Origin: Clostridiales bacterium | Lineage (GTDB): Bacteria > Bacillota > Clostridia > Peptostreptococcales > Acidaminobacteraceae | Direction: 5' to 3' | Assembly (NCBI GenBank): GCA_016342415.1 | Contig: JAEIOD010000020.1 | Location: 1-64,000 of the forward strand | Length of the DNA stretch: 64,000 nucleotides | Part shown: piece by piece, positions 8,020 to 17,834 of the stretch | Numbering within the stretch: position 1 is the stretch's first letter | How the letters are laid out: each line of letters opens with the position of its first letter | Made by a program: the position numbers and the translations under genes | Notes under the pieces: generated by a model | The model's database searches: none | The model's input: only the letters and a program-made list of their open reading frames with translations | What the model was told of the DNA's origin: nothing

Positions 8020-10416
8020 ATGTTAGTACCAGTTAAATGGTTATCTGAATATGTAGATATAAAAGATATTGACGTTAAAGTATTAGAAGATAAGTTAATC
8101 ATGTCAGGCTCTAATACAGAAACAGTAGATGAAACGTTACCTCATGTACATAATATTGTCGTGGGTAAGATTTTAAAAATAGAGCAACATCCAGATGCAG
8201 ACAAATTGAAAGTACTTCAAATTGATTTAGGCGATGAAGTGGTTCAAATTGTTACTGGAGCAACTAATGTTGTTGAAGATGCTTATTTACCAGTATGCAA
8301 AGTGGACTCGGTTTTGGCTGATAAATCTAAAATAAAAAAGGGTAAATTAAGAGGTGTTGAATCATTTGGAATGTTATGTTCATTCCAAGAGCTTGGATTT
8401 GAGAACTCGGTTATTCCAAAGAAATTTATTGATGGTGTATGGTTGTTACCGAATGAATATCCTCTAGGTACTCCAATTGGTGAAATAGAAGATCTTAAAG
8501 ATGCGGTGATTGAATTTGAAATAACACCAAATAGAGCAGATTGTTTAAGTATTCTTGGTATGGCAAGAGAAGCAGCAGCAACTTTTGATTTGAAAGTGAA
8601 ATATCCAGACGAAACAATAAATAATGCAACTGGAGATGTAAGTGAGATGATTTCTATTTTGATAGAAGATGAACACTTATGTCCTAGATATACGGGTCGT
8701 GTGGTGACTGATGTAAAAATTGAACCCTCACCACTTTGGATGCAATTAAGATTGATGAAAGCGGGCATGAAGCCTATTTCAAATATTGTTGATATTACAA
8801 ATTATGTACTTCTTGAATATGGACAACCCATTCATGCGTTTGATCTGGAAACGATTGGTGGTAAACAAATCATTGTACGTCCGGCTTCTAAAGGTGAAAA
8901 GATCACAACTCTGGATGATGTAGAACGTGAGCTTACAGAGGAAATGTTAGTGATTGCAGATGCCAATAAAGCAATTGCTATTGCTGGTGTTATGGGTGGA
9001 TCTGAAACAGAAGTATCTGAAAAAACAACATCACTTTTAATTGAAGTAGCAAACTTCAATAAAAAATCTATTAGAAAAACATCACGTGATTTGATGTTAA
9101 GATCTGAAGCGTCATCAAGATATGAAAAAGGTGTTTCAGTAGATTTGGTTGAAGCAGCAGCAAATAGAGTGTGTCATTTGATAGAAACATTAGGTGCTGG
9201 TAAAGTTGTTGGTGGTACAGTAGATGTTTACCCAAACAAAAAAGATGTAGAAACAGTTACGGTTCGTTCTTCGAAAGTAAATGGTTTGTTAGGACTTAAA
9301 CTTTCTATAGATCAAATAAAAACATTGTTGGAAAGACTAGAAATCAAAGTCACGATTGAGGGTGATAATCTGTTATGCCAACCACCTCATCAAAGACTGG
9401 ATTTATTAAAAGAAATAGATTTTATTGAAGAAGTTGCAAGGTTATATGGATATGATGTCATTCCATCAACTCTATTCAGAGGCAATGAATGGGGTGCTTT
9501 AACGAATGGGCAAAACATTCAAAAAGTTACTCGTGAGACATTGGTAGCTGCAGGACTAAATGAAGTAACAACCTATTCCTTTGTAAGTCCAAAGAGTTTA
9601 GATGCAATCAATCTATCAGAGCACTCAATTTTAAGAAATGCTGTAAAACTTCTTAATCCACTTGGTGAAGAATATAGTATCATGCGCACTACGTTACTTC
9701 CAAATCTAATTGAAGTACTTGGTAGAAACTACAAGAGAAGTGTTAAAGAGGCGGCTGCTTTTGAAGTTGGTAATGTGTTCTTTCCTAAACAACAGCCACT
9801 CGTCGAGTTGCCTATTGAAAAGAAAACTCTTGTAATGGGTATGTATGGTGAGGGTAGAGACTTCTTTACTTTAAAGGGTTCAATTGAAGAATTATTTGAT
9901 ACTTTAGGTGTTTCTAATTACACATATGAAACGGAGTCGACTCATGCAACATATCATCCGGGACGTTGTGCAAACATTGTTTATGGTGACAATCACATTT
10001 TAGGTACAATTGGTGAGATTCATCCGACAGTACTTGATAATTATGATATTGAAGTACCGGTTATGGCTGCTGAGATTGATTTTAATATGCTGATGCAAAT
10101 CACTCGTCTTGATAGAAAGTACCAAAGTGTACCAAGATATCCTGCAAGTACACGTGATTTAGCAGTATTGGTTAAAGAAGAGGTAACGAATCAAAACGTT
10201 CTTGATATCATTCATCAATTTGGTGGTAAGTTGTTAGAATCAGTTGAGATCTTCGATGTATATAAAGGATCTCAGATTGAATCTGGTTATAAGAGCATGG
10301 CTTATGCCCTGATATTCAGAGCTAAAGATCGTACCCTTGTAGATGAAGATGTTAACAAGGCAATGGCTAAGATTCTAAAGAATCTAGAAGAAAAACTAGA
10401 AGCGGAATTGAGATAG
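8020..10416 (+). CDS. pheT: Phenylalanyl-tRNA synthetase beta subunit
   Basis: 798 residues, a normal length. The N-terminal EMAP/tRNA-binding domain (about 39-150), the B3/B4 editing domain (including RTSRDLMLRSEASSRYEKG), B5 (about 400-470), the core-like domain and the C-terminal ferredoxin-like anticodon-binding domain (about 700-798, YPASTRDLAVLV) appear in order. It edits mischarged tyrosine and binds tRNA in the PheRS tetramer. It has an AGGAGG site and is co-transcribed with pheS; the unit ends at the hairpin beginning at 10427. Confidence 0.98.
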   Translation: MLVPVKWLSEYVDIKDIDVKVLEDKLIMSGSNTETVDETLPHVHNIVVGKILKIEQHPDADKLKVLQIDLGDEVVQIVTGATNVVEDAYLPVCKVDSVLADKSKIKKGKLRGVESFGMLCSFQELGFENSVIPKKFIDGVWLLPNEYPLGTPIGEIEDLKDAVIEFEITPNRADCLSILGMAREAAATFDLKVKYPDETINNATGDVSEMISILIEDEHLCPRYTGRVVTDVKIEPSPLWMQLRLMKAGMKPISNIVDITNYVLLEYGQPIHAFDLETIGGKQIIVRPASKGEKITTLDDVERELTEEMLVIADANKAIAIAGVMGGSETEVSEKTTSLLIEVANFNKKSIRKTSRDLMLRSEASSRYEKGVSVDLVEAAANRVCHLIETLGAGKVVGGTVDVYPNKKDVETVTVRSSKVNGLLGLKLSIDQIKTLLERLEIKVTIEGDNLLCQPPHQRLDLLKEIDFIEEVARLYGYDVIPSTLFRGNEWGALTNGQNIQKVTRETLVAAGLNEVTTYSFVSPKSLDAINLSEHSILRNAVKLLNPLGEEYSIMRTTLLPNLIEVLGRNYKRSVKEAAAFEVGNVFFPKQQPLVELPIEKKTLVMGMYGEGRDFFTLKGSIEELFDTLGVSNYTYETESTHATYHPGRCANIVYGDNHILGTIGEIHPTVLDNYDIEVPVMAAEIDFNMLMQITRLDRKYQSVPRYPASTRDLAVLVKEEVTNQNVLDIIHQFGGKLLESVEIFDVYKGSQIESGYKSMAYALIFRAKDRTLVDEDVNKAMAKILKNLEEKLEAELR

Positions 10417-10426
10417 TTACATTTAT

Positions 10427-10463
10427 AAATGACATCACATGTAAAAGCATGTGATGTCATTTT
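10427..10463 (+). terminator. Terminator of pheST
   Basis: A 13-bp perfect stem, ATGACATCACATG with CATGTGATGTCAT, and a TAAAAG loop. The arms extend into AA/TT and are flanked by T on the plus strand. The stem is long and nearly symmetrical, so it could act in both directions. Confidence 0.85.
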
Positions 10464-10499
10464 GTGTTATAATAATACACATAACACAGGGAGAAAACT

Positions 10500-12284
10500 A
10501 TGAAAAAGTACAAAACAATTCGCTATAGATTAGCACTTCTGGTCTTAATCTTTATCTCTTTACTTGCGATTTCATTTAAAGGTTATACAGATATTCAAAA
10601 CAAAGAACACCTGATTAATTATCAAATTGCCATTACCCTTAAAAGTGAAAGAATCATTGGGAGAATTGAAAAAGTAGCATACCGAGATATTATTAAACAT
10701 GAGGATTCACATGAATTAATAACTTCTCTGTACCAAGAATTAGAGACCTTATTAAAAACCGGGTATAATAGAGACATAAAAGAAATATTGAAAAGTGATA
10801 CAACTATTAGAAGTTATGAAAGTTATTTGGAAATATTAAAACTTGCAATAGTAGAAAAACAACTTATAACATTTGATTATGAGAAACTTAATCTAAGCAA
10901 TCAAACCATTAAGTTGGAACTCATAAAAAAAATTAGAGAGTATGTAACATTTTCACGTACATCACTAGTTGGATTAATCGTAGGTTTGAGTATTTGTTTT
11001 ATACTTATGACTTATGCTTTTTATAAGGAAATCATTAAACCTTTAAGAACTATAACCCGTTCATTTTCAAATCAAGAAGAGGGTCATTATACCATTCAAG
11101 AGATTAATCAGATTAAGACGGGAAATGAAATTGGATTACTGGTTACAGCTTATAATCAACTGGTTAAAAAAAATAATATGCTTTTGACTTTAAACGAAAA
11201 AATATATGCTCAACGTAGTTTCGATGAAGTTTTTTCATTTATTTATGACAATTTAAAGTCGTTTATTCCTTATAATAGAATTGGTATAGCAGTCATTACA
11301 AATGATGGTGATAGTATAGAAGCTTTAACTGCAAAATCTGATTCTGAAGTGATTTTGGATAAAGGCTACACTCAAACGTTAAAAACTTCAAGTTTAAAAC
11401 AAATTATTAATAATCATGAAGTAAGAATTATAAATGACTTAGAGGTATACTATAAAGCTCATCCTGTTAGTGGTTCAACAAGTATGATTATAGATGAAGG
11501 TATGAAATCAAGTATATCATTACCGTTATTTCATGAAGATAGAGCGATTGGTGTGGTCTTTTTTTCATCGGATAAAAGTCATATATATAATGAGAAACAT
11601 CAGCAGTTTTTAATTAATATCGCAAACGCATTGGGTACATCTTTAGAGAAAAGTTTTGTAATTGAAAACTTGATGATATCTACTGTTAGAGGATTTGCAA
11701 AAATAGTTGAGTCAAAAGATAATATAACGGGTAATCACATTGATAGGATTAGTCATTATAGCGCTTTTGTTTCTAAAAATCTTGAATCATCATTTGACGA
11801 AATAGACGAAAAGTTTATAACGAGCATCAAACGTCTAAGTCCACTACATGACATTGGTAAAGTTGGTATTCCAGATTATATATTAAATAAACCAGGTCGC
11901 TTAACAGAAGATGAAATGAGCATTATGAAGACACATAGTCTACATGGTGCAGGCGTGTTGGAAGAACTATTGGTCTCTATTGGTGCGAATGAGTTTGAGA
12001 TGGCTGTTGATATTGCCAAATATCACCATGAGAAAGTTAATGGAACAGGTTATCCTGAAGGTCTAACAGATGCACAAATACCGTTATCGGCAAGAATAGT
12101 CGCTTTAGTAGATGTTTTTGATGCGTTAACAAGTGAAAGACCGTATAAAAAAGCCTTTACTTTTGAAGAAGCAATCAAGATTATAAAAAGTGATGCAGGT
12201 ATACATTTTGACGAAAAAATCGTATCAATCGTAATGGAGCATCTAGATGCGTTTAAAACCCTATATAATTCTCTTTGGCAATGA
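10500..12284 (+). CDS. Membrane HD-GYP cyclic-di-GMP phosphodiesterase
   Basis: 594 residues: membrane helix 1 (about 9-27), a helical extracytoplasmic segment, membrane helix 2 (about 153-175), a HAMP-like linker, a GAF domain (about 235-390) and a C-terminal HD-GYP domain (about 395-590). Catalytic motifs are intact: HDIGKVGIPD, HHEKVNGTGYPEG, and the later DVFDALTSERPYK. The family hydrolyses c-di-GMP to pGpG/GMP. A diguanylate cyclase (47449-48630) and a c-di-GMP riboswitch (about 50570) in the window fit with active c-di-GMP signalling. The gene stands alone; a TATAAT (10468-10473) lies just after the pheT terminator. The ATG is supported by GGGAGAA. Confidence 0.93.
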   Translation: MKKYKTIRYRLALLVLIFISLLAISFKGYTDIQNKEHLINYQIAITLKSERIIGRIEKVAYRDIIKHEDSHELITSLYQELETLLKTGYNRDIKEILKSDTTIRSYESYLEILKLAIVEKQLITFDYEKLNLSNQTIKLELIKKIREYVTFSRTSLVGLIVGLSICFILMTYAFYKEIIKPLRTITRSFSNQEEGHYTIQEINQIKTGNEIGLLVTAYNQLVKKNNMLLTLNEKIYAQRSFDEVFSFIYDNLKSFIPYNRIGIAVITNDGDSIEALTAKSDSEVILDKGYTQTLKTSSLKQIINNHEVRIINDLEVYYKAHPVSGSTSMIIDEGMKSSISLPLFHEDRAIGVVFFSSDKSHIYNEKHQQFLINIANALGTSLEKSFVIENLMISTVRGFAKIVESKDNITGNHIDRISHYSAFVSKNLESSFDEIDEKFITSIKRLSPLHDIGKVGIPDYILNKPGRLTEDEMSIMKTHSLHGAGVLEELLVSIGANEFEMAVDIAKYHHEKVNGTGYPEGLTDAQIPLSARIVALVDVFDALTSERPYKKAFTFEEAIKIIKSDAGIHFDEKIVSIVMEHLDAFKTLYNSLWQ

Positions 12285-12368
12285 TTATTTTGTACGTAAA
12301 GCTTTTTAAATGAGTGGATTTATAGTATGATAAAATTAATATAGTTATTATGTGGATGAGGTGTTAAA

Positions 12369-12992
12369 ATGTCAAATAAAAATAAGTTGTCTGTTAGAAT
12401 ATTGGGACAGGATCATTATTTAATCACTACAGATGATCAACAGTATGTTGAAAGAGTGGCACGATTAGTAGATGATCGTATGCAAGCAATTTTGAAATCA
12501 AATTCGTCTTTGAGTTATACTAAAATTGCAATCTTAACTGCATTGAATTTAGCTGATGATTTGTCGAAAGCGCGTCAACAATTAGCAGAAGCGTTGCCAA
12601 ATCAACACATTCCTAAAGGTGAAATCGAAGAGACAAAAAAACAAATAACGTCGTTGACTCAACATGTTTCAGAAGCCGAAGGGTTATATGATAATATCTT
12701 AAGTGAATTTGAAATTATTAAATCTTCTAGGAGTGATCAAGAAGTTCAACTGCGTAAACTAGTTGAAAAAATTGAAATGATGTGTGGTGATTTAGTAGAT
12801 AGTGACGAAGTTTTAGAAAGAGCATCTAATCGTATCGCTGAATTAGAAGAAAAACTACTGTTAAGGGAAAGTGAAATTTCTGAATACATGAAAGTATTTG
12901 ATGAGATCGAAACTGAGAATTTACGTGAATCAGTAACTCAATATGAAGACTACGAAGATGAAATTATATATGAAGAAGACCTAGAGGAGTAG
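12369..12992 (+). CDS. zapA: Cell-division protein ZapA, long form
   Basis: 207 residues. Residues 1-90 match ZapA (KLSVRILGQDHYLIT, YVERVARLVDDRM, IAILTALNLADDL), which bundles FtsZ protofilaments at the Z-ring. The rest (about 95-207) is predicted coiled coil ending in a very acidic tail rich in E and D. Typical ZapA proteins are about 85-135 residues, so this one has a long C-terminal extension; such forms occur in Clostridia next to a U32 peptidase and mutS2, as here. There is a GATGAGGTG site before the ATG. A terminator overlaps its stop codon. Confidence 0.88.
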   Translation: MSNKNKLSVRILGQDHYLITTDDQQYVERVARLVDDRMQAILKSNSSLSYTKIAILTALNLADDLSKARQQLAEALPNQHIPKGEIEETKKQITSLTQHVSEAEGLYDNILSEFEIIKSSRSDQEVQLRKLVEKIEMMCGDLVDSDEVLERASNRIAELEEKLLLRESEISEYMKVFDEIETENLRESVTQYEDYEDEIIYEEDLEE

Positions 12993-13013
12993 TTATCTAC
13001 TTCTCTGTTTTTT
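12983..13013 (+). terminator. Terminator overlapping the zapA stop codon
   Basis: AGAGGAGTAG pairs with CTACTTCTCT (one G-U) around TTAT, then GTTTTTT. The stop codon TAG (12990-12992) lies inside the left arm. Confidence 0.88.
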
Positions 13014-13038
13014 GTTGTTAATGAATTTATATTAGAGA

Positions 13039-13106
13039 ATAAGTAAAGCGAGGGGAATAACTTATTTACTTATGTGCGAATTAGAAAGTGCCAGTGCACA
13101 TTTCTT
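13039..13106 (+). promoter_or_regulatory. Unassigned hairpin region ahead of the U32 peptidase gene
   Basis: Two inverted repeats lie between the zapA terminator and the peptidase start: ATAAGTAAA (13039-13047) with TTTACTTAT (13065-13073), and TGTGC (13073-13077) with GCACA (13096-13100). The second is part of a 24-nt segment resembling one upstream of pheS (6925-6948). No known riboswitch was recognised. Confidence 0.4.
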
Positions 13107-13120
13107 GAGGAGAGAAAATT

Positions 13121-15379
13121 ATGAGAACTGAATTACTCGCACCTGTTGGTGCAGAAGAATCATTGGTGGCTGCCATTCAAAATGGAGCCAATGCGGTATA
13201 TTTATCAGGTGCTAATTTTGGTGCCAGACAATTTGCAAAGAATTTTGATGATGAGGCCATGATTGCAGCTATTAAGTATGCTCATATTCGTGATGTAAAT
13301 GTTTATGTTACAGTGAATACTCTGGTCAAAGACAGCGAATTTGGAAATGTAAAGAAGTACATTGATTTCTTATACACAAACGGTGTAGATGCAATTATTG
13401 TACAAGATTATGGTGTGGCAAGTTATATTAGAAGTCACTATCCAGACTTAGAACTTCATGCCAGTACACAGATGTCAGCACATAGTTTAGAAGATGTAAA
13501 ATACCTGAAATCGGTTGGTTTCAATCGTGTTGTCGTTGCAAGAGAAATGAGTCTGGAAGAGATAAAAAAAATCAAAGCATCTTGTGATATAGAATTAGAA
13601 GTTTTTGTTCATGGTGCTTTATGTGTGAGTTATTCGGGACAGTGTTTGATGTCTAGCTTAATTGGTGGTAGAAGTGGCAATAGGGGCAGATGTGCTCAAC
13701 CGTGTCGTCAACAATATACTTTGTTTGACGAAACTACATATACCATAAGTCCTAAAGATTTAAATACAGTTGATCAAATCACAAAACTTGTTTTAGCGGG
13801 TGTTGATTCAGTTAAAATTGAAGGTCGAATGAAGGGACCTGAATATGCAGCCACAGTTGTTTCAAGTTATAGAGCTGCACTTGACAATATGTCTACTGAT
13901 AGCGATTTGAATAGAGTATTCAACAGAACTTACACTGAAGGTTATTTATTTAATGGTGATATTATCGCCAGTGATACTCCGGGTAATAGAGGTGAAAGAG
14001 TCGGTACTGTTAATTACTATGATGCTAATATCAACAAATTGACTTTGGATTTGGAAAAACCACTTGCAAAAGGTGATGAAATACAAATCAGAAGAGACGG
14101 TAGTAGCGTTGGTGCAAGAACGGATGTATTCTACTTCAACAATCAACGAGTAAAAGCTTATGATTTTAAAAAAGGGATTACGGTCGATTTTAAGTATTTC
14201 GCTAAACCAGGTGAAGTTGTTTATAGAACCTATGATGCTGAGATGATGTTACAAGCTCGTTTAAGTTACAATAAGGAAATGATTAATATTCCAATAGATA
14301 TCATATTTATGTGTAAGTTTGGTAAACATGTGGTAATGGAAATGTCTGATGGTGATCACCAAGTAGAATTTTCTAGTGAGATCCTCGTCGAAAAAGCATT
14401 AAAAGTGCCATTGGATGAAGAGAAAGTACTAAAACAACTAGAGAAGTTGGGCTCTACACCATACGGACTTCACACATCTCATATTTATATAGATGAAGGT
14501 GTTAGTATTCCAGTAAAAATCATTAATGAGCTGAGAAGAAAATGCACTGACCAGCTAGATGAACTGAGAAGTAGGAAATATTCACGTGAAAGTCATTATG
14601 AAGTAGAATTTAATCAGCATGAAGAAGAAAAATTGAAGGAACTGACTGTTGCTGTAAGAACCAAAGAACAATATGATGCCATAAAAGATTTAGACCTTGC
14701 AGATATTTATTCCATGGATCTATCAGCTGAAGGCGCCATTTTCAGATTGCCAAGAGTGACACCTGAAAACGAAATAGAAAATTTAAAAGAAAGTCTTAAA
14801 GATTATAATGGTCCCCTGTTGGTTGGAAACTATGGTCAAATAGGCAGCTTTGAAAAAACTTATTTAGATTACAGTTTGAATGTTTTTAATCAACATGCCA
14901 TTGATGCTTATCACGCGTCGGGGATTGAAAGAATAACACTTAGTTATGAGTTAAGCAAAGATGAATTGTATAAATTAAAGCCTAATAAAGGTCAAGCACT
15001 TGAAATGATAGTCTATGGTTATGCGCCGGCAATGATCATGGCTTACTGTCCGATCACAAAACAGACGACTCACTGTGAAACATGTAATGAACCGTGTAAA
15101 AATCATCATGCATTAAAAGATAGATTTGAAGAAGATTATCCAATGATTAGAAATGGTCAACGTATAGAAATTTTAAACAGTAGAAGACTTCATCTGTTAA
15201 GAGTGTTTGATGATTTATTAATGATGGATATAAAGTATTTCAGATTAGATTTTACGATTGAATCCCCAGAGGAAGTTAGACGCGTTACCGAAGCTTATAT
15301 CAATGTTTTAAAAGGTAAATCTGCTGAACTGGCATTTGAAGATGGCACGCCAGGACATTTCCATAGAGGTGTTGAATAG
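13121..15379 (+). CDS. U32-family peptidase / RNA hydroxylation-type protein
   Basis: 752 residues. An N-terminal barrel starts ELLAPVGAEESLVAAIQNGA, and the U32 signature runs through EVFVHGALCVSYSGQC and GNRGRCAQPCRQ (about 160-197). A DUF3656-type insert and a C-terminal part with a second cysteine cluster (CETCNEPC) follow. Relatives in E. coli and Bacillus (RlhA, TrhP) are required for prephenate-dependent hydroxylation of rRNA or tRNA, probably with an iron-sulfur cluster held by such cysteines; older names call them collagenase-like proteases. Which RNA is the target here cannot be decided. Strong AGGAGAG site; between zapA and mutS2 as in many Clostridia. Confidence 0.88.
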   Translation: MRTELLAPVGAEESLVAAIQNGANAVYLSGANFGARQFAKNFDDEAMIAAIKYAHIRDVNVYVTVNTLVKDSEFGNVKKYIDFLYTNGVDAIIVQDYGVASYIRSHYPDLELHASTQMSAHSLEDVKYLKSVGFNRVVVAREMSLEEIKKIKASCDIELEVFVHGALCVSYSGQCLMSSLIGGRSGNRGRCAQPCRQQYTLFDETTYTISPKDLNTVDQITKLVLAGVDSVKIEGRMKGPEYAATVVSSYRAALDNMSTDSDLNRVFNRTYTEGYLFNGDIIASDTPGNRGERVGTVNYYDANINKLTLDLEKPLAKGDEIQIRRDGSSVGARTDVFYFNNQRVKAYDFKKGITVDFKYFAKPGEVVYRTYDAEMMLQARLSYNKEMINIPIDIIFMCKFGKHVVMEMSDGDHQVEFSSEILVEKALKVPLDEEKVLKQLEKLGSTPYGLHTSHIYIDEGVSIPVKIINELRRKCTDQLDELRSRKYSRESHYEVEFNQHEEEKLKELTVAVRTKEQYDAIKDLDLADIYSMDLSAEGAIFRLPRVTPENEIENLKESLKDYNGPLLVGNYGQIGSFEKTYLDYSLNVFNQHAIDAYHASGIERITLSYELSKDELYKLKPNKGQALEMIVYGYAPAMIMAYCPITKQTTHCETCNEPCKNHHALKDRFEEDYPMIRNGQRIEILNSRRLHLLRVFDDLLMMDIKYFRLDFTIESPEEVRRVTEAYINVLKGKSAELAFEDGTPGHFHRGVE

Positions 15380-15464
15380 TGAAATATTACTGTAAAATAA
15401 CTTTACAGATTTAATGTTATAATTAATGATGGAAGGAGATGTGGTTGAGACCGCATATGTGATT

Positions 15465-17834
15465 ATGAACAAAAAAGCATTAAGAGTTTTAGAATTTGAT
15501 AAAATAAAAGATAGATTAAGAGAAAAGGCAAGTTCTTCACTAGGTAAAGCTTTAGTAGATGAACTAACGCCTTCAAAAGATTTTGATGAAATAAAATCTT
15601 GGATAGATGAAACAACTGAAATGAATAGTATGATTCTTAGTAATGGTTCTTTTCCAATAGGTCCGTTTGTTGAAATGGATATTTATATGAAAAGAGCAGC
15701 AATAGGTTCGTTCTTATACCCAGGAGAATTATTGCAGGTTTCAGATACACTCAGAACTGCAAGAAGAGTTAAACAACATATCAAAAAGAGTAATACACCT
15801 GATATTAAATATCCGATTTTGCATGAATTTGGCGAACAATTATCTGCTTATCGAGAGATAGAGGAACGTATCAATATATCTATTATTGGTGAAACTGAAA
15901 TATCCGATAAAGCCAGTTCGACTTTGGCGAATATTCGTCGTCAAATTGATAAGAAGAATCAAGCGATTAGATCAAAGCTTAATCATATTATTACTTCTGA
16001 TTCAATGCAAAGATACCTACAAGATAGTTTAGTGACCATTCGTGATGATCGATTTGTTGTACCAGTAAGAAGTGAACATAAAAGTCATTTGAAAGGTATT
16101 GTACATGATCGTTCAAGCAGTGGAAATACACTGTACATTGAGCCGATGGCAGTTGTAGAGCTAAACAATGACTTGAAGGAGTTAAAATTAAAAGAAAAAG
16201 CTGAGATCGAAAAGATTCTAAAAGAAATCACTCAGGAAATATATGAAGTAGAAGAAGCAATCTTAATGAATCAAGTCATCTTGAAACAAGTGGATTTTGC
16301 CGTTGCAAAAGGGAAGTTATCCATTGAAATGAGGGGCATGGCTCCCAAATTGATCAATGAAAGACGAATTAGACTTAGAAATGCAAGACATCCGTTTATT
16401 GATCCCAAAGAGGTAGTACCTTCAAACATATGGCTAGGTAAGGATTTTACAACCTTGTTGATTACAGGGCCTAATACAGGTGGTAAAACAGTTACTTTGA
16501 AGACTGTCGGACTATTGGTTCTTATGACTCAAGCAGGCCTTCATATTCCAGCGGATTACGGTACTGAAATGTCCGTATTTACAAATGTATTTGCTGATAT
16601 AGGTGACGAACAAAGTATTGAACAAAGTTTAAGTACTTTCTCATCACATATGACCAATATAGTGACTATTCTAGAAGAAATGGATGAGGACTCATTGGCA
16701 TTGTTTGATGAGCTTGGAGCAGGTACGGATCCGACTGAAGGTGCTGCACTTGCTATGGCGATACTATCAGAATTATATTGTAGAGGTATTAGAACAATAG
16801 CAACAACTCACTATAGTGAATTAAAGCATTTTGCTTTTACAAAACCGGGGATTGAAAATGCCTGTGTGGAGTTTGATGTCAATACCCTATCACCAACCTA
16901 TAAACTTTTGATAGGTGTACCAGGTAAATCAAATGCATTTGAGATTTCAAAAAAATTAGGTCTCAGTGATTACGTTATTGATAATGCGAGAGCGCTTGTT
17001 GATAACAATAGTATTGAATTCGAAGATATTTTAAGTAGCATTGAGACCAGTAGAAAAGATGCAGAAGTTGAAAGAGATGAAGCTATTAAACTGCGTTTGG
17101 ATGCTGAAAAACTAAAAAATCAGTTACAAGACAAGAGAGATACAATAGAACGTCGTCAGGATAAGATGCTGGCAAAAGCAAAAGATGAAGCCAATTCAAT
17201 ACTAAAGAAGGCTAAACAAGAAGCCGATGAGATTATTAAAGAGCTACGGGGACTGAAAACTCAAAATATAAAAGATTCAAATAAACGAATAGAGGAAATG
17301 CGCAAATCACTTAAAGACAGTATTGGTGAAACCAATCAAAGTCTTTCTCAAGTTGAAGTGGCATCAGATGATATACCAAAAGATTTAAAGGTCGGTGAAC
17401 CTGTTTATGTGATCAGCTTGGACCAAAAGGGTGAAGTGGCGTCACAGCCTGATAATAAGGGTGATTTAACCGTTCGTATAGGCATCATGAAGATGAAGGT
17501 CAATATCAAGCAAATACGTCGTGCAAAAGCTGAGAAGAAGGAAAGAAGTTTTTCTTCTTCAAGAGCATTTAAATCTAGAAGTGCTACTTTATCAACCTCT
17601 GTTGATTTAAGAGGTAAAAACTATGAAGAATCAATATATGAATTAGACAGTTATTTAGATGATGTTTCATTATCGGGTTTAGATCAAGTAACAATCATAC
17701 ATGGTATAGGTACGGGTGTGTTAAAGAGCAAACTAAAAGTTTACTTCAAGAACCATCCTCATATTGCATCGTTTAGAGATGGTGAATACGGTGAAGGTGG
17801 CGCTGGTGTAACGATTGTCAAGGTGAAGAAATAA
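15465..17834 (+). CDS. mutS2: MutS2 ATPase with Smr endonuclease domain
   Basis: About 789 residues. Core/lever domains are followed by the ATPase with Walker A GPNTGGKTVTLKT, the Walker B region LALFDELGAGTDPTEG and STFSSHMTNI, then a long coiled coil (about 510-640) and a C-terminal Smr domain starting at VDLRGKNYEES with HGIGTGVL. MutS2 binds branched DNA or collided ribosomes and lacks the mismatch-recognition domain. Start: MNKKALRVLEFDKIK at 15465 aligns with the family N-terminus, but the AAGGAG site is at 15433-15438, which would better fit a GTG at 15441 or 15459. A TATAAT at 15418-15423 argues against the ATG at 15426. The start therefore remains uncertain by up to 8 codons. Confidence 0.93.
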   Translation: MNKKALRVLEFDKIKDRLREKASSSLGKALVDELTPSKDFDEIKSWIDETTEMNSMILSNGSFPIGPFVEMDIYMKRAAIGSFLYPGELLQVSDTLRTARRVKQHIKKSNTPDIKYPILHEFGEQLSAYREIEERINISIIGETEISDKASSTLANIRRQIDKKNQAIRSKLNHIITSDSMQRYLQDSLVTIRDDRFVVPVRSEHKSHLKGIVHDRSSSGNTLYIEPMAVVELNNDLKELKLKEKAEIEKILKEITQEIYEVEEAILMNQVILKQVDFAVAKGKLSIEMRGMAPKLINERRIRLRNARHPFIDPKEVVPSNIWLGKDFTTLLITGPNTGGKTVTLKTVGLLVLMTQAGLHIPADYGTEMSVFTNVFADIGDEQSIEQSLSTFSSHMTNIVTILEEMDEDSLALFDELGAGTDPTEGAALAMAILSELYCRGIRTIATTHYSELKHFAFTKPGIENACVEFDVNTLSPTYKLLIGVPGKSNAFEISKKLGLSDYVIDNARALVDNNSIEFEDILSSIETSRKDAEVERDEAIKLRLDAEKLKNQLQDKRDTIERRQDKMLAKAKDEANSILKKAKQEADEIIKELRGLKTQNIKDSNKRIEEMRKSLKDSIGETNQSLSQVEVASDDIPKDLKVGEPVYVISLDQKGEVASQPDNKGDLTVRIGIMKMKVNIKQIRRAKAEKKERSFSSSRAFKSRSATLSTSVDLRGKNYEESIYELDSYLDDVSLSGLDQVTIIHGIGTGVLKSKLKVYFKNHPHIASFRDGEYGEGGAGVTIVKVKK

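Noticed and set aside
8283..8768. 161-codon antisense frame in pheT
   Set aside because: Antisense to a conserved synthetase subunit, with no site or homology.
15439..15462. Seven-codon leader peptide ahead of mutS2
   Set aside because: The AAGGAG abuts the ATG with no spacing and nothing indicates translation; it only adds to uncertainty of the mutS2 start.
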